Source of the DNA: Paenibacillus tyrphae
GTDB lineage: Bacteria; Bacillota; Bacilli; Paenibacillales; NBRC-103111
Direction: 5' to 3'
Assembly: GCF_000722545.1 (NCBI RefSeq)
Contig: NZ_JNVM01000005.1
Span: forward strand, 186,001 to 250,000
Length of the DNA stretch: 64,000 nt
Positions 17,584 through 25,649 of the stretch are shown one piece after another. The position numbers and the translations under genes were made by a program. Under the pieces are notes generated by a model that saw nothing but the letters and a program-made list of their open reading frames with translations, had not been told where the DNA came from and ran no database searches. Within the stretch, counting starts at the first letter, position 1. Every line of letters starts with the position of its first letter.

Positions 17584-17638
17584 GCAGCAAGTCTTTCTCA
17601 AGAGAACGTCTCTGGGAAAGGCTTGCTGCTTTTTTTTT
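17584..17638 (+). terminator. intrinsic terminator after anmK
   Basis: GCAGCAAG and CTTGCTGC form the outer stem, with TCTTTC/GGGAAAGG pairing inside, and nine T follow. It ends the murR-to-anmK operon. Confidence 0.9.
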
Positions 17639-17713
17639 GCCGCCAATTTGACGCATCGCACATAAAAAAGGAAAATAAATAATATTATTTCCATATTTTG
17701 CGAGGTTGCTCTG

Positions 17714-18814
17714 ATGGATCAAAACGATTATTTAAAGCAAATTTACACGCATTTGCAGGACGGGATCATTGTGATGGATCAAGAGCGAAGGATTGTGATG
17801 ATGAATCCGTCGGCCGAACGAATTACCGGCTGGAGCGAAGGCGGGCACGTGCCGTACTGCTCCTATTGTCAAACCAGAGCGCTTGAGCCGGGGGAAGAAC
17901 GCTGTTATCTGTTGGCCAAACGGGAGGTCCCGTACTTTCTGTCCTCGATGCCGACGTATGAAGGCGGTCTGGTGGAAATGGAAATGAGCACGGCCGTCAT
18001 TTATGAGAATGCGGCGCAGAAGCGGCAGGAAGTGCTGCTGGTTCTGAAGGACTTGACCGCCAAACGGAAGGAGGAAGAAGCGAGAATTTCCAAAATGGTG
18101 CTGCAAAAGACGCTGGAAGCCCAGGAAAACGAGCGCAAACGGCTCGCTCAGGAGCTGCACGACGGCGTCGGGCAATCGTTGTATTCCGTGTCGGTGGGCC
18201 TACAGGCGATCCGCTCTCGAACGAAGCACCAGGAGGAGGCATGGGGGAGCTATATGCAGGAGATCGTGGACGAATTGGAAAAGGTCATCCGGGACGTCAA
18301 GCTCTATTCGCTCCAGCTTCGTCCCCACAGTCTGGACCGGCTCGGCCTCATTCCGACGGTGAACCATCTCGTCTTCACCTTGAACAAAGCGCATCCCGAC
18401 CGGCAGCTGACGTTCAGCCGCAGCCAAGTTGGCCCCCGGCTGAAGCCGGCTCTGGAAATCCATCTATACCGGATCATTCAAGAGGCGCTGCACAATGCTT
18501 TGAAGTATTCGCAAGCCGCACTCATGGAAGTGATTTTGTACCGCGAAGGGGCCGATCTCGTCTTAACCGTACAGGATAACGGCCTCGGATTTATCCGCGA
18601 TCGGGTGGAGGAAGGACTCGGACTGAAGCATATGGAAGAGCGGGCCGGCCAAATGGAAGGGCGGCTGCACATCCGGTCCCTCCCCGGGGAAGGGACCGCC
18701 ATCCAAGTGAGAGTACCGTATAAGGAGGCGGAGGAGCATGATACGCGTACTGTTGGTCGACGACCACACGATGGTCCGCAAGGGACTTCGCATGCTGCTG
18801 GAAGGCTACCCTGA
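17714..18814 (+). CDS. NreB-like cytoplasmic PAS sensor histidine kinase with three of four Fe-S cysteines
   Basis: A 366-residue soluble kinase with no membrane segment. Residues 1-112 form a PAS domain with Cys49, Cys52 and Cys64 in the C-x2-C-x11-C spacing of the oxygen sensor NreB. The fourth NreB ligand, expected at residue 67, is Leu. HisKA_3 has the phospho-acceptor His149 in ERKRLAQELHDGVGQ, followed by HATPase with DNGLGF. It is 77 bp overlapped by the response regulator gene, so the last 26 residues (after VRVPYKEAEEH) are likely an unconstrained tail. Next genes encode sulfide oxidation enzymes, not nitrate reductase. Confidence 0.88.
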   Translation: MDQNDYLKQIYTHLQDGIIVMDQERRIVMMNPSAERITGWSEGGHVPYCSYCQTRALEPGEERCYLLAKREVPYFLSSMPTYEGGLVEMEMSTAVIYENAAQKRQEVLLVLKDLTAKRKEEEARISKMVLQKTLEAQENERKRLAQELHDGVGQSLYSVSVGLQAIRSRTKHQEEAWGSYMQEIVDELEKVIRDVKLYSLQLRPHSLDRLGLIPTVNHLVFTLNKAHPDRQLTFSRSQVGPRLKPALEIHLYRIIQEALHNALKYSQAALMEVILYREGADLVLTVQDNGLGFIRDRVEEGLGLKHMEERAGQMEGRLHIRSLPGEGTAIQVRVPYKEAEEHDTRTVGRRPHDGPQGTSHAAGRLP

Positions 18815-19382
18815 GCTGGAAATCGTCGGCGAAAGCCAAGACGGCTATGAAGCCGTCGACATGATGGGCCGGCTGCAGCCGGATGTCGTCGTAATGGATT
18901 TGTCGATGCCCAGCGGGCTGGACGGCTTCGCCGCTTGCCGGGAAATCCGCAGGCGGCATCCTTCCGTCAAGACGGTCATTCTGACCATGCATGACGAAGA
19001 GATTTTCGTCCGGCAGTCCGTTCAGGTGGAGGCCGACGGTTACATTTTGAAGAACAGTCACGGCGAACTGCTGCATCAGGCGATTGTCGAAGTCGTTCAG
19101 GGCAAACGCTTTTATAAAACCTCCGTTTCGGACGATATCATCAGGCAGTGGATCAATGCCGATGAGGAGCGGCAGCCGTCTCCTCTTACGACCCGCCAGA
19201 AGCAGATCGTCCGCCTGACCGTTCTGGGCTACGCCAACAAAGAAATCGCCGAGCAATTGTCCATCAGCGTCAAAACGGTGGAAAACCACAAAACGAACAT
19301 CATGCAAAAGCTGGAGCTGGATACGAAGCACGAATTAATCCAATATGCGATCAAAAACAACTATTTGGAGTTGGCGCTTTGA
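18738..19382 (+). CDS. NarL/NreC-family response regulator
   Basis: A 214-residue regulator with a receiver domain (DD at 8-9, phospho-acceptor Asp54 in VVVMDLSMPSG, conserved Lys near 105) and a LuxR-type HTH (LTTRQKQIVRLTVLGYANKE then EQLSISVKTVENHKTNI). It starts inside the kinase gene with a GGAGGAG site. It would be phosphorylated by the preceding kinase. A palindrome close to the NreC consensus lies just after it, before the sulfide:quinone reductase gene. Confidence 0.93.
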   Translation: MIRVLLVDDHTMVRKGLRMLLEGYPELEIVGESQDGYEAVDMMGRLQPDVVVMDLSMPSGLDGFAACREIRRRHPSVKTVILTMHDEEIFVRQSVQVEADGYILKNSHGELLHQAIVEVVQGKRFYKTSVSDDIIRQWINADEERQPSPLTTRQKQIVRLTVLGYANKEIAEQLSISVKTVENHKTNIMQKLELDTKHELIQYAIKNNYLELAL

Positions 19383-19392
19383 ACGGCGTCCG

Positions 19393-19408
19393 TAGGGGAG
19401 TTCCCCTA
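19393..19408. promoter_or_regulatory. candidate NreC-type binding site upstream of sqr
   Basis: TAGGGGAGTTCCCCTA is a palindrome with 7-bp arms. Staphylococcal NreC recognises TAGGG-N4-CCCTA; here the TAGGG and CCCTA halves are present with six bases between. It lies 108-123 bp before the sqr start and just past the regulator stop codon. Confidence 0.55.
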
Positions 19409-19515
19409 TGGCGCAAGGAGCGGCCCGGCAGTACACTGGCGTTGACGGAAATCGCACCGCAAGAACAGCATTCGGCATTCGGGGGCAACCCTAACACGTA
19501 AGCGGGAGGATGATT

Positions 19516-20715
19516 ATGACAGCTCCAGAGCATTATTCCGTTGTGATCGCAGGGGGCGGTACCGCCGGTATTTCCGTGGCGGCGCGCTTAGCCCGGGCTT
19601 CCCGGGCGCTCCGGGGACGAATCGCGCTGATCGATCCGGCGGCGAAGCATTATTACCAGCCTTTGTGGACTTTGGTCGGTGCAGGCGCGGCGAAAAAGGA
19701 AGAAACGGAGCGGGATATGGCCTCGCTAATTCCGGACGGCGTCGACTGGATTCAAGAGGCGGTCGTGTCGTTTGCCCCGGAGGACAACCGGCTGCTGACG
19801 CAGCCGGGAAGGGCTATCAGCTACGATTGCCTCGTGGTGGCGGTAGGTCTGGAAATCGACTGGGGGCGGATCAAAGGCTTGAAGGAAGCGTTGGGCCTTG
19901 ACGGCGTATGCAGCAACTATGCATATGAGACGGTAGATAGCACGTGGGACGCGATCCGGAATTTTCAAGGCGGGACCGCGATCTTCACGCATCCGAATAC
20001 GCCGGTCAAGTGCGGCGGCGCGCCGCAAAAAATCATGTATTTGGCGGACGACTATTTCCGCAAATCGGGGGTGCGCGACCGGTCGAACGTGATATTCGCC
20101 TCGGCCAAGGACGTTATCTTCGACGTTCCCAAATACGCGCGTACGCTGGACCAAGTCATCCGGCGGAAAAAGATCGAGACGAAGTACCGGACCCATCTGA
20201 TCGAGCTGCGTCCGGGGGCCAAGCAAGCGGTGTTCGAGCATTTGGGGACGAAGGAGCAGGAAGTCCTCTCCTACGACATGATTCACGTTACGCCGCCGAT
20301 GCAAGCGCCGGCGTTTATCCGCGAAAGCCCACTCGCCGACAAGGGAGGCTGGGTCGACGTCGATCCTTCCACTTTGCAGCATAAGGCGTATCCGAATGTG
20401 TTCGGCCTGGGGGATTGCTCGAATTTGCCGACGTCCAAAACCGGCGCCGCCATCCGCAAGCAGGCTCCGGTCGTCGAGCGGAACGTGCTGGCGTTCCTGC
20501 AAGGCGAGCCGCTGGCCGCGAGCTACGACGGCTACACGTCCTGCCCGCTGGTCACCGGGTACAACCGGCTGGTGCTGGCCGAGTTCGATTATAGCCTGAC
20601 GCCGCAGGAAACGTTCCCGTTCGATCAATCGAAGGAGCGGCTCAGCATGTACTTGTTGAAAAAAAATCTGCTGCCCGTCATGTACTGGAACGGCATGCTA
20701 AAAGGACGGATGTAG
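19516..20715 (+). CDS. sqr: sulfide:quinone oxidoreductase-type FAD enzyme
   Basis: A 399-residue two-dinucleotide-binding-domain flavoprotein. VVIAGGGTAGISVAARLAR is the FAD-binding motif, and VFGLGDCSNLPTSKTGAAI is the second FAD/active-site region with a Cys near residue 300. A second Cys near residue 167 lies in VKCGGAPQKIMYLA, as in SQR of the type found in bacilli and mitochondria. It oxidises sulfide to a persulfide while reducing quinone at the membrane. The ATG at 19516 has GGGAGG at correct spacing. It lies 43 bp before the persulfide dioxygenase-rhodanese gene. Confidence 0.88.
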   Translation: MTAPEHYSVVIAGGGTAGISVAARLARASRALRGRIALIDPAAKHYYQPLWTLVGAGAAKKEETERDMASLIPDGVDWIQEAVVSFAPEDNRLLTQPGRAISYDCLVVAVGLEIDWGRIKGLKEALGLDGVCSNYAYETVDSTWDAIRNFQGGTAIFTHPNTPVKCGGAPQKIMYLADDYFRKSGVRDRSNVIFASAKDVIFDVPKYARTLDQVIRRKKIETKYRTHLIELRPGAKQAVFEHLGTKEQEVLSYDMIHVTPPMQAPAFIRESPLADKGGWVDVDPSTLQHKAYPNVFGLGDCSNLPTSKTGAAIRKQAPVVERNVLAFLQGEPLAASYDGYTSCPLVTGYNRLVLAEFDYSLTPQETFPFDQSKERLSMYLLKKNLLPVMYWNGMLKGRM

Positions 20716-20758
20716 CGAGGCAAATCCCAATAAGCAAATTTTCAAAGGGGGAAGAAAT

Positions 20759-22204
20759 ATGCTGCTGCGGTATTTTTACGATGAAAAACTGGCTCACGCC
20801 TCTTATCTGGTCGGCTGCCAACGGACGGGCGAAGCGATCGTGATCGACCCCGGCCGCCATCCGGCGCCTTACTTGCGAACCGCCGAAGCGGAAGGGCTGC
20901 GCATTGTGGCCGCTACGGAAACTCATATTCACGCCGACTTCGTCTCGGGGGCCCGTGAGCTCGGCGTTGCGCATGGAGCAAAGCTTTATCTGTCGGACGA
21001 GGGCGGCGACGACTGGCGTTACCGATACGCGGAAGAGACGGATTGCCGGCTTGTAAAGCACGGGGACCGGTTTACGGTCGGCAACCTGTCGTTCGAGGTT
21101 CTGCATACGCCGGGCCATACCCCGGAGAGTATCTCGCTGCTGCTGACGGATCTCGGCGGGGGCGCCGACGAACCGATGGGCATTTTCACGGGGGATTTCG
21201 TCTTTGTGGGCGATGTCGGCAGGCCGGACCTGCTGGAAAAAGCGGCCGGACTTCGTGGCACGTCCGAGGCCGGAGCCCGGGCGATGTTCCGCTCTCTCCA
21301 GCAATTCAAGCGGCTGCCCGATTACCTGCAGGTATGGCCGGCTCACGGGGCAGGCAGCGCGTGCGGCAAGTCGCTCGGCGCGGTGCCGTCCTCGACCGTC
21401 GGCTACGAGAAGCGGTTTAACCCGGCGCTGTCCTATACGGACGAAGAGGCGTTCGTTCAGGCGCTGCTGGACGGACAGCCCGAACCGCCGCGCTATTTTG
21501 CCGTGATGAAGCAGGTGAACCGGAAGGGGCCGGAGCTGCTGATCCGCCTCGCGGCGGTGGCGGAATTGGGATCGCTGGAAGCGTTAACCGCCTTGCGTGA
21601 GGCGGGCGCAGCGGTGATCGACACCCGTCCTGCCCAGGAGTTCGCGAAAGGACACCTGGAAGGGACGATCAATATACCCTATAACAAATCGTTCCCGAAC
21701 TGGGCCGGCTGGCTAGTCGATTACGAGCGCCCGCTGGCGGTATTGGCGAAGCCGGACCAGTGGCCGGACATCTTGACCGCGCTTCGATCCATCGGCATCG
21801 ACAACGTGGCTGGCTATATGGATGCAGGCAAGCTTCGTGCGGACGGTTCCTCGCACCTGGAGTCGTATGCCGAAGCGACCCCGTCCGAGATGGCCGGGAA
21901 GGTGGAAGCGGGGGACGTGCATCTGGTGGATGTGCGAAGCTTAAGCGAATGGCAGGAGGGACGCATTCCCGGTGCGCAGCATCTCATGCTGGGCACTTTG
22001 CCCGGCCGCCTGAGCGAAATTCCGCGGGATAAGCCGGTCTTGCTGCAATGCCGTTCAGGCGCGCGTTCGGCCATCGCCGCAAGCGTGCTGCAGGCCGGCG
22101 GGATCAAAGATGTGATCAACTTGAGCGGCGGGTATATCCGCTGGCGGGAAGAGGGGCTGCCGCACGAAGACGGCTCGAAGCCACAGGCGACCGGGAACAG
22201 GTAA
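20759..22204 (+). CDS. CstB-like persulfide dioxygenase-rhodanese fusion
   Basis: A 481-residue protein. An N-terminal metallo-beta-lactamase domain carries ETHIHADFVSG (His56, His58, Asp60) and a later LHTPGHTPESIS, as in ETHE1-like persulfide dioxygenases. A degenerate rhodanese at about 275-365 (VIDTRPAQEF) lacks a clear catalytic Cys. An active rhodanese at about 380-470 has Cys431 in LLQCRSGARS. This is the layout of CstB, which oxidises persulfides made by SQR. It forms an operon with sqr. Function is in sulfide detoxification. Confidence 0.87.
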   Translation: MLLRYFYDEKLAHASYLVGCQRTGEAIVIDPGRHPAPYLRTAEAEGLRIVAATETHIHADFVSGARELGVAHGAKLYLSDEGGDDWRYRYAEETDCRLVKHGDRFTVGNLSFEVLHTPGHTPESISLLLTDLGGGADEPMGIFTGDFVFVGDVGRPDLLEKAAGLRGTSEAGARAMFRSLQQFKRLPDYLQVWPAHGAGSACGKSLGAVPSSTVGYEKRFNPALSYTDEEAFVQALLDGQPEPPRYFAVMKQVNRKGPELLIRLAAVAELGSLEALTALREAGAAVIDTRPAQEFAKGHLEGTINIPYNKSFPNWAGWLVDYERPLAVLAKPDQWPDILTALRSIGIDNVAGYMDAGKLRADGSSHLESYAEATPSEMAGKVEAGDVHLVDVRSLSEWQEGRIPGAQHLMLGTLPGRLSEIPRDKPVLLQCRSGARSAIAASVLQAGGIKDVINLSGGYIRWREEGLPHEDGSKPQATGNR

Positions 22205-22209
22205 AGCGT

Positions 22210-22247
22210 AGGGGCATGGCGGGGCTGCGAAGCCCTTCATGCCCCTT
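22210..22247 (+). terminator. hairpin between convergent genes
   Basis: AGGGGCATG pairs with CATGCCCCT, with GGGCT/AGCCC inside. The T-tract is weak (TTCCT), so termination may be partial. Confidence 0.6.
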
Positions 22248-22272
22248 CCTCTAAAGCGCGATTAACACTGAT

Positions 22273-23661
22273 TTATTTATAGCCGCCGAGCAAATAGTTG
22301 TAGAACGGCTCGTCGACCCAGAAGCGATAAGACTCCACTTTGGCGTCGGGACGGATCTTTTGCAGGCCGGATGCGATCTCTGCGGTTTTGTCCGACAAGG
22401 AGAACGTCTGCGCATAATAGTGGCCTTCGGTCAGCTTATTGTTCGAGATTTCCTTGTACGCGTCAATCGGGGTGAGCGAATAGTAGAGCGGCTGCCACCA
22501 AGAGCTGGCGATCAGGCCTTTGGCGTCTTCGCTGTTCTTTTTGGCGTATTGGGAAATTACGTCCTGAAACTTCGCTTTTTGCTCCGCCGTGTCGAATTCG
22601 AAGGCAATGTCATATTCCTTCGCATAGGCGATGTAGTTGTCGTTCTCGATCTGCACGACCTTGTAGCTGTCCGTTTGCTTCGGCTCGCCCCACTCCTTCA
22701 AGTAGACGAAGGCCGACGTTTTCGGCTCCAGCTGCACTTTGGCGTTCAAGCCCTCGCTGCGCAGCAGTCCGATCAGCTGCACGGCGTGCGTAATATCGTC
22801 GTGCCCGTAGGTGAGCGACAGCTTCGGATCGAAGTTCGCGCTGTAGCGGGAGTCCTTCAGATTGTAGCCGGTGATCAAGTTCTGCTTCAGCGCTTCGTCG
22901 ACGACGGCTTGCAGCTCTTTCACTTGAATCAAATCCTGCGTTTGATACGCTTGGTACAGCTTGGCGAAAATATCCGCGTCGGCCATGGAGCCGATCGTGT
23001 GCTTGTAAGCGCCTTTGAACGACAGGACGCTGCCGAGCAGGTCGGCGGCAAAATCGCCGGATGCCGCGTCGCCGAGTCCGAACGAGCTGTGCCATGCGGC
23101 AGGGAGTAGGCCCGTATCCACGGCCGCCGCCAGCTCCTGTGCCGCTTGCTGCGACAGCTTCGGATTGCCCGGGTAGTTGATGCCGAGCTTGCGCAGCGCC
23201 GGTTTGATTTTCGCTTCGGGGTATGTATAGGCGAGCTCCTTCAAATCGGCGGCTTTCAACGCAATATAGACCGCCGCATCTTCCGTGAGGGGAGCCGCCG
23301 CCTGCAGCGTTCCGCCGGACAAAACGCCTTTCTCGGCCAAAGCCTGAGCAGCTGCATACGCAGGGTCTTCGGGCTTCAGATCGTTAAACCGGTTCTCCCC
23401 GGCAGAGGTGCCTCCGAGCTTCAGTGCCTTCGCCACGTCCTGGATAAATTCACCCTTCGTAGGCGCAGTCGGCAGCTCGATCTTGTACTGGCTCTGCAAA
23501 AAGGCTTTATAGGCATTCGCGGAAGACGATGCCGCAGGAGCGGTGGCCGCTTCCGCACGAACCGCGGTACCGCCGTACAGTCCGGAGTAGAGCAGAGCCG
23601 CCGATAAGCTGAGGGCTGCGAGCGGGAATAACCTTTTCTTTTTGTTAACGGAACGATGCAT
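22273..23661 (-). CDS. secreted protein with SLH-like N-terminal region, unknown function
   Basis: A 462-residue protein with a signal peptide (LFPLAALSLSAALLYSGLYG, cleavage likely after AVRAEA). Residues about 65-200 hold degenerate SLH-like motifs (TKGEFIQDVAKALKLGG, NRFNDLKPEDPAYAAAQALA). The C-terminal half (about 215-460) is an unassigned alpha/beta region with many aromatic residues, ending YNYLLGGYK. I do not recognise the family beyond this. The ATG at 23661 has GAGGAGG upstream. It is monocistronic: the next minus-strand gene has its own terminator in front. Confidence 0.75.
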   Translation of the reverse strand: MHRSVNKKKRLFPLAALSLSAALLYSGLYGGTAVRAEAATAPAASSSANAYKAFLQSQYKIELPTAPTKGEFIQDVAKALKLGGTSAGENRFNDLKPEDPAYAAAQALAEKGVLSGGTLQAAAPLTEDAAVYIALKAADLKELAYTYPEAKIKPALRKLGINYPGNPKLSQQAAQELAAAVDTGLLPAAWHSSFGLGDAASGDFAADLLGSVLSFKGAYKHTIGSMADADIFAKLYQAYQTQDLIQVKELQAVVDEALKQNLITGYNLKDSRYSANFDPKLSLTYGHDDITHAVQLIGLLRSEGLNAKVQLEPKTSAFVYLKEWGEPKQTDSYKVVQIENDNYIAYAKEYDIAFEFDTAEQKAKFQDVISQYAKKNSEDAKGLIASSWWQPLYYSLTPIDAYKEISNNKLTEGHYYAQTFSLSDKTAEIASGLQKIRPDAKVESYRFWVDEPFYNYLLGGYK

Positions 23662-23770
23662 GGCGAAAAGCCTCCTCTATGTTGTTAATTCCAATAGAAA
23701 AACTTGTATTTGGATCATACCTCCTCGGGTTATCGCTGTCAATATCGGTTTACAAAAATAAAAAAAGAAA

Positions 23771-23794
23771 AACCGTATTCAAGTGAATACGGTT
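23771..23794 (-). terminator. intrinsic terminator after the transglutaminase-like gene
   Basis: AACCGTATTC-AAGT-GAATACGGTT is a 10-bp stem; on the minus strand it is followed by TTTTTCTTTTTT. Confidence 0.9.
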
Positions 23795-23834
23795 ATCGTT
23801 CGTAATAGCGTTCAATTTTGTTCTTAATAACGAA

Positions 23835-24632
23835 CTAATAGACCTGAGTAATCGTGTAATCGGCCGCATTTTTGATCATCGGGGTGTTCTCGCCGTTTTG
23901 CACGCGGACTGCGTCGTACGTCGTGTCGATCGTGACCCATTGCCCATTTAAGAAAACTTGATTCCACGCATGGTACGTCGTCGGAGCCGAGGCTTCATAT
24001 CCCATCATCAGACGGGTCGGGATATTTTGGCTTCTGGCCATCGCCGCAAACAATGCCGCGTAATCGTAGCAAATGCCTTTCGACGAATCGTAAATGGCGT
24101 CCAGGTTAGGAATATATCCGGCTTTGACCGATTGAGCCTTCTCGTAATCGTATTGGATGTTTTTCGTGATGTAAGCATAAATGGCGGCCGTTTTTTCCAT
24201 ATCCGTCATGGCGGCGTTCGTCAGCTTGTTCATTTGGACGACGGCTTTCGTATTGCTGTTCCAGTTAATAAGCGGAATCGATTGAACAAAAACCGCATTT
24301 TCGTTATCCAATTTCAGCTCGATGCTTTCTTTCGAAACGACTTTATATTTATTATCGCTCATTAACTGCGCGATCAGGACGCTGTACGTGCCATTGCCTC
24401 GCTGCAGCGGATAGTGCGCCCCGTTCGTCAGGGTATAGTCGTAGTTATCATTGCCCTTCGAGATTCGAACAATCGTTTTCGTATCGGTATCTGGAGTATA
24501 ATTCACCGCGATGAGACCTTTATCCAGAGCGGTTCGGTCGATTTGGTAGTTTTCGGTTGCGGCGTATGTTCCTTTTGGTGCTGTGAGCAGCAAAGTTGTG
24601 ATGAATGTCATCGCCAAAAGCTTTTTGAACAT
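23835..24632 (-). CDS. secreted transglutaminase-like (cysteine protease fold) protein
   Basis: A 265-residue protein with a signal peptide (MFKKLLAMTFITTLLLTAP). The transglut_core triad is Cys188 (SSKGICYDYAALFAAM), His221 (TYHAWNQVFLN) and Asp236 (WVTIDTTYD). It is probably an extracellular peptidase or crosslinking-like enzyme; the substrate is unknown. The start at 24632 has GAAAGGAGAG upstream, directly after a c-di-GMP-I riboswitch, so c-di-GMP likely controls its synthesis. Confidence 0.85.
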   Translation of the reverse strand: MFKKLLAMTFITTLLLTAPKGTYAATENYQIDRTALDKGLIAVNYTPDTDTKTIVRISKGNDNYDYTLTNGAHYPLQRGNGTYSVLIAQLMSDNKYKVVSKESIELKLDNENAVFVQSIPLINWNSNTKAVVQMNKLTNAAMTDMEKTAAIYAYITKNIQYDYEKAQSVKAGYIPNLDAIYDSSKGICYDYAALFAAMARSQNIPTRLMMGYEASAPTTYHAWNQVFLNGQWVTIDTTYDAVRVQNGENTPMIKNAADYTITQVY

Positions 24633-24648
24633 AAAAAAGCTCTCCTTT

Positions 24649-24745
24649 CGGTAACTGGCTGCCATCTTAGTTAACTAAGGAAGGCCCTGTAGCTTTGCGT
24701 CCCCAACTTTCGTTAGGTTTGCCTTTATCGGTTGAAAGCACCGAA
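24649..24745 (-). ncRNA. cyclic di-GMP-I (GEMM) riboswitch
   Basis: On the minus strand the conserved GEMM parts occur in order: AAAGGCAAACC, a GAAA tetraloop, GGGGACGCAAAGC, AGGGCC and ATGGCAGCCAGTTACC. The tetraloop and its receptor-side stem are present. The aptamer ends a few bases before the ribosome binding site (GAAAGGAGAG), and no terminator hairpin lies between. Control is therefore probably translational or through the closing stem. Confidence 0.92.
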
Positions 24746-24763
24746 AATATTTTTTTATTTTAT

Positions 24764-24811
24764 AATGATAGAATGTATAAGTTTTCAGCGGAGCTGAACC
24801 ATTCTATCATT
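24764..24811. repeat. 48-bp inverted repeat upstream of the GEMM riboswitch
   Basis: AATGATAGAATG and CATTCTATCATT are perfect 12-bp arms, with TCAGC/GCTGA pairing inside. It lies between the sortase stop and the riboswitch, overlapping the likely promoter (TTATAAAAT on the minus strand). It may terminate the sortase transcript or bind a regulator. Confidence 0.6.
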
Positions 24812-24898
24812 TCAAGAAAAGCTACCGCTTAAACACGAATGTATCTTCTTCGAAAAGACTTCGATAAAAAGCTTTTCTTATGTCTCTAGCATACCATA

Positions 24899-25576
24899 TT
24901 ATTGTTTCTCTATCAATTTCCCTTTCACAATGAGACGGTGTGTCGGGTTTTCCATAGGATGACAGGTGATTAACGTAATTTCCTTGTCTTTGCCGTTGCC
25001 TTTCAACACCCAGACGTCCTCGGGGAGAACGTACTGCTTCTCTTGAACCTGGTACCGGTACTGCTGTTTTCCCGTATCGACTTCGATGATATCTCCTTTG
25101 TCGACCTCATCCAGCCGGTTGAAATTTTTCCCGTACGTGAAGTTGCGATGTCCGGCAATGGCATAATTCCCCACGGCGCCGGCCTTCGCGGTACCTGCGA
25201 TGCTCGCAACGGAAAGCTTCAGATTGTTCACGGTAGCGTCCGTTATAATCGGCAGCTTCAGTTTAATCTTGTCGATGATTAAAATTCCCTCGATGGGTTT
25301 TCCCTCCAAAGGGTCCGGGTCAGCATTCGAAGGCTGCGGAGGACTATCCGCAGGAGCGGGATCGGGAGCGACGACTGCCGATACCGGAACGGGATTCAGC
25401 GTATTCTGCTTTGGAACCGCGGTTTCGGTCGCTTGATCGATACGCTTCAAGGCTTCCGTCCACTGGTCCATCATTTGCTGCTGCCGGTAGATCTCATAGC
25501 GATCCATGACCGCAGGGTAAAGAAAAATCGCGATTCCCAGTAAAATACACAGGATCGGCAGCGTTCTTTTGATCAT
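24899..25576 (-). CDS. srtD: class D sortase
   Basis: A 225-residue membrane-anchored transpeptidase. One N-terminal transmembrane helix (about 4-24), a Pro/Ala-rich stalk (about 60-90) and the catalytic domain with His143 (AGHRNFTYG), Cys205 (TLITCHP) and Arg214 (HRLIVKG). TLITCHP is typical of class D sortases. It lies 73 bp downstream of an LPKTG adhesin gene on the same strand, its probable substrate. A 13-bp hairpin lies between them. Confidence 0.93.
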   Translation of the reverse strand: MIKRTLPILCILLGIAIFLYPAVMDRYEIYRQQQMMDQWTEALKRIDQATETAVPKQNTLNPVPVSAVVAPDPAPADSPPQPSNADPDPLEGKPIEGILIIDKIKLKLPIITDATVNNLKLSVASIAGTAKAGAVGNYAIAGHRNFTYGKNFNRLDEVDKGDIIEVDTGKQQYRYQVQEKQYVLPEDVWVLKGNGKDKEITLITCHPMENPTHRLIVKGKLIEKQ

Positions 25577-25606
25577 CCGAGCTCCCTCCTTCGACCTAGC
25601 AAGCGG

Positions 25607-25638
25607 CCTAACGCGCGCCGGGAGAGGCGCGCGTTAGG
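25607..25638 (-). repeat. intercistronic hairpin between adhesin and sortase genes
   Basis: CCTAACGCGCGCC and GGCGCGCGTTAGG form a perfect 13-bp stem around 6 bases. No T-tract follows on the minus strand, so it is more likely an mRNA stability or processing element than a terminator. Confidence 0.7.
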
Positions 25639-25649
25639 ATGAGTTTTTA

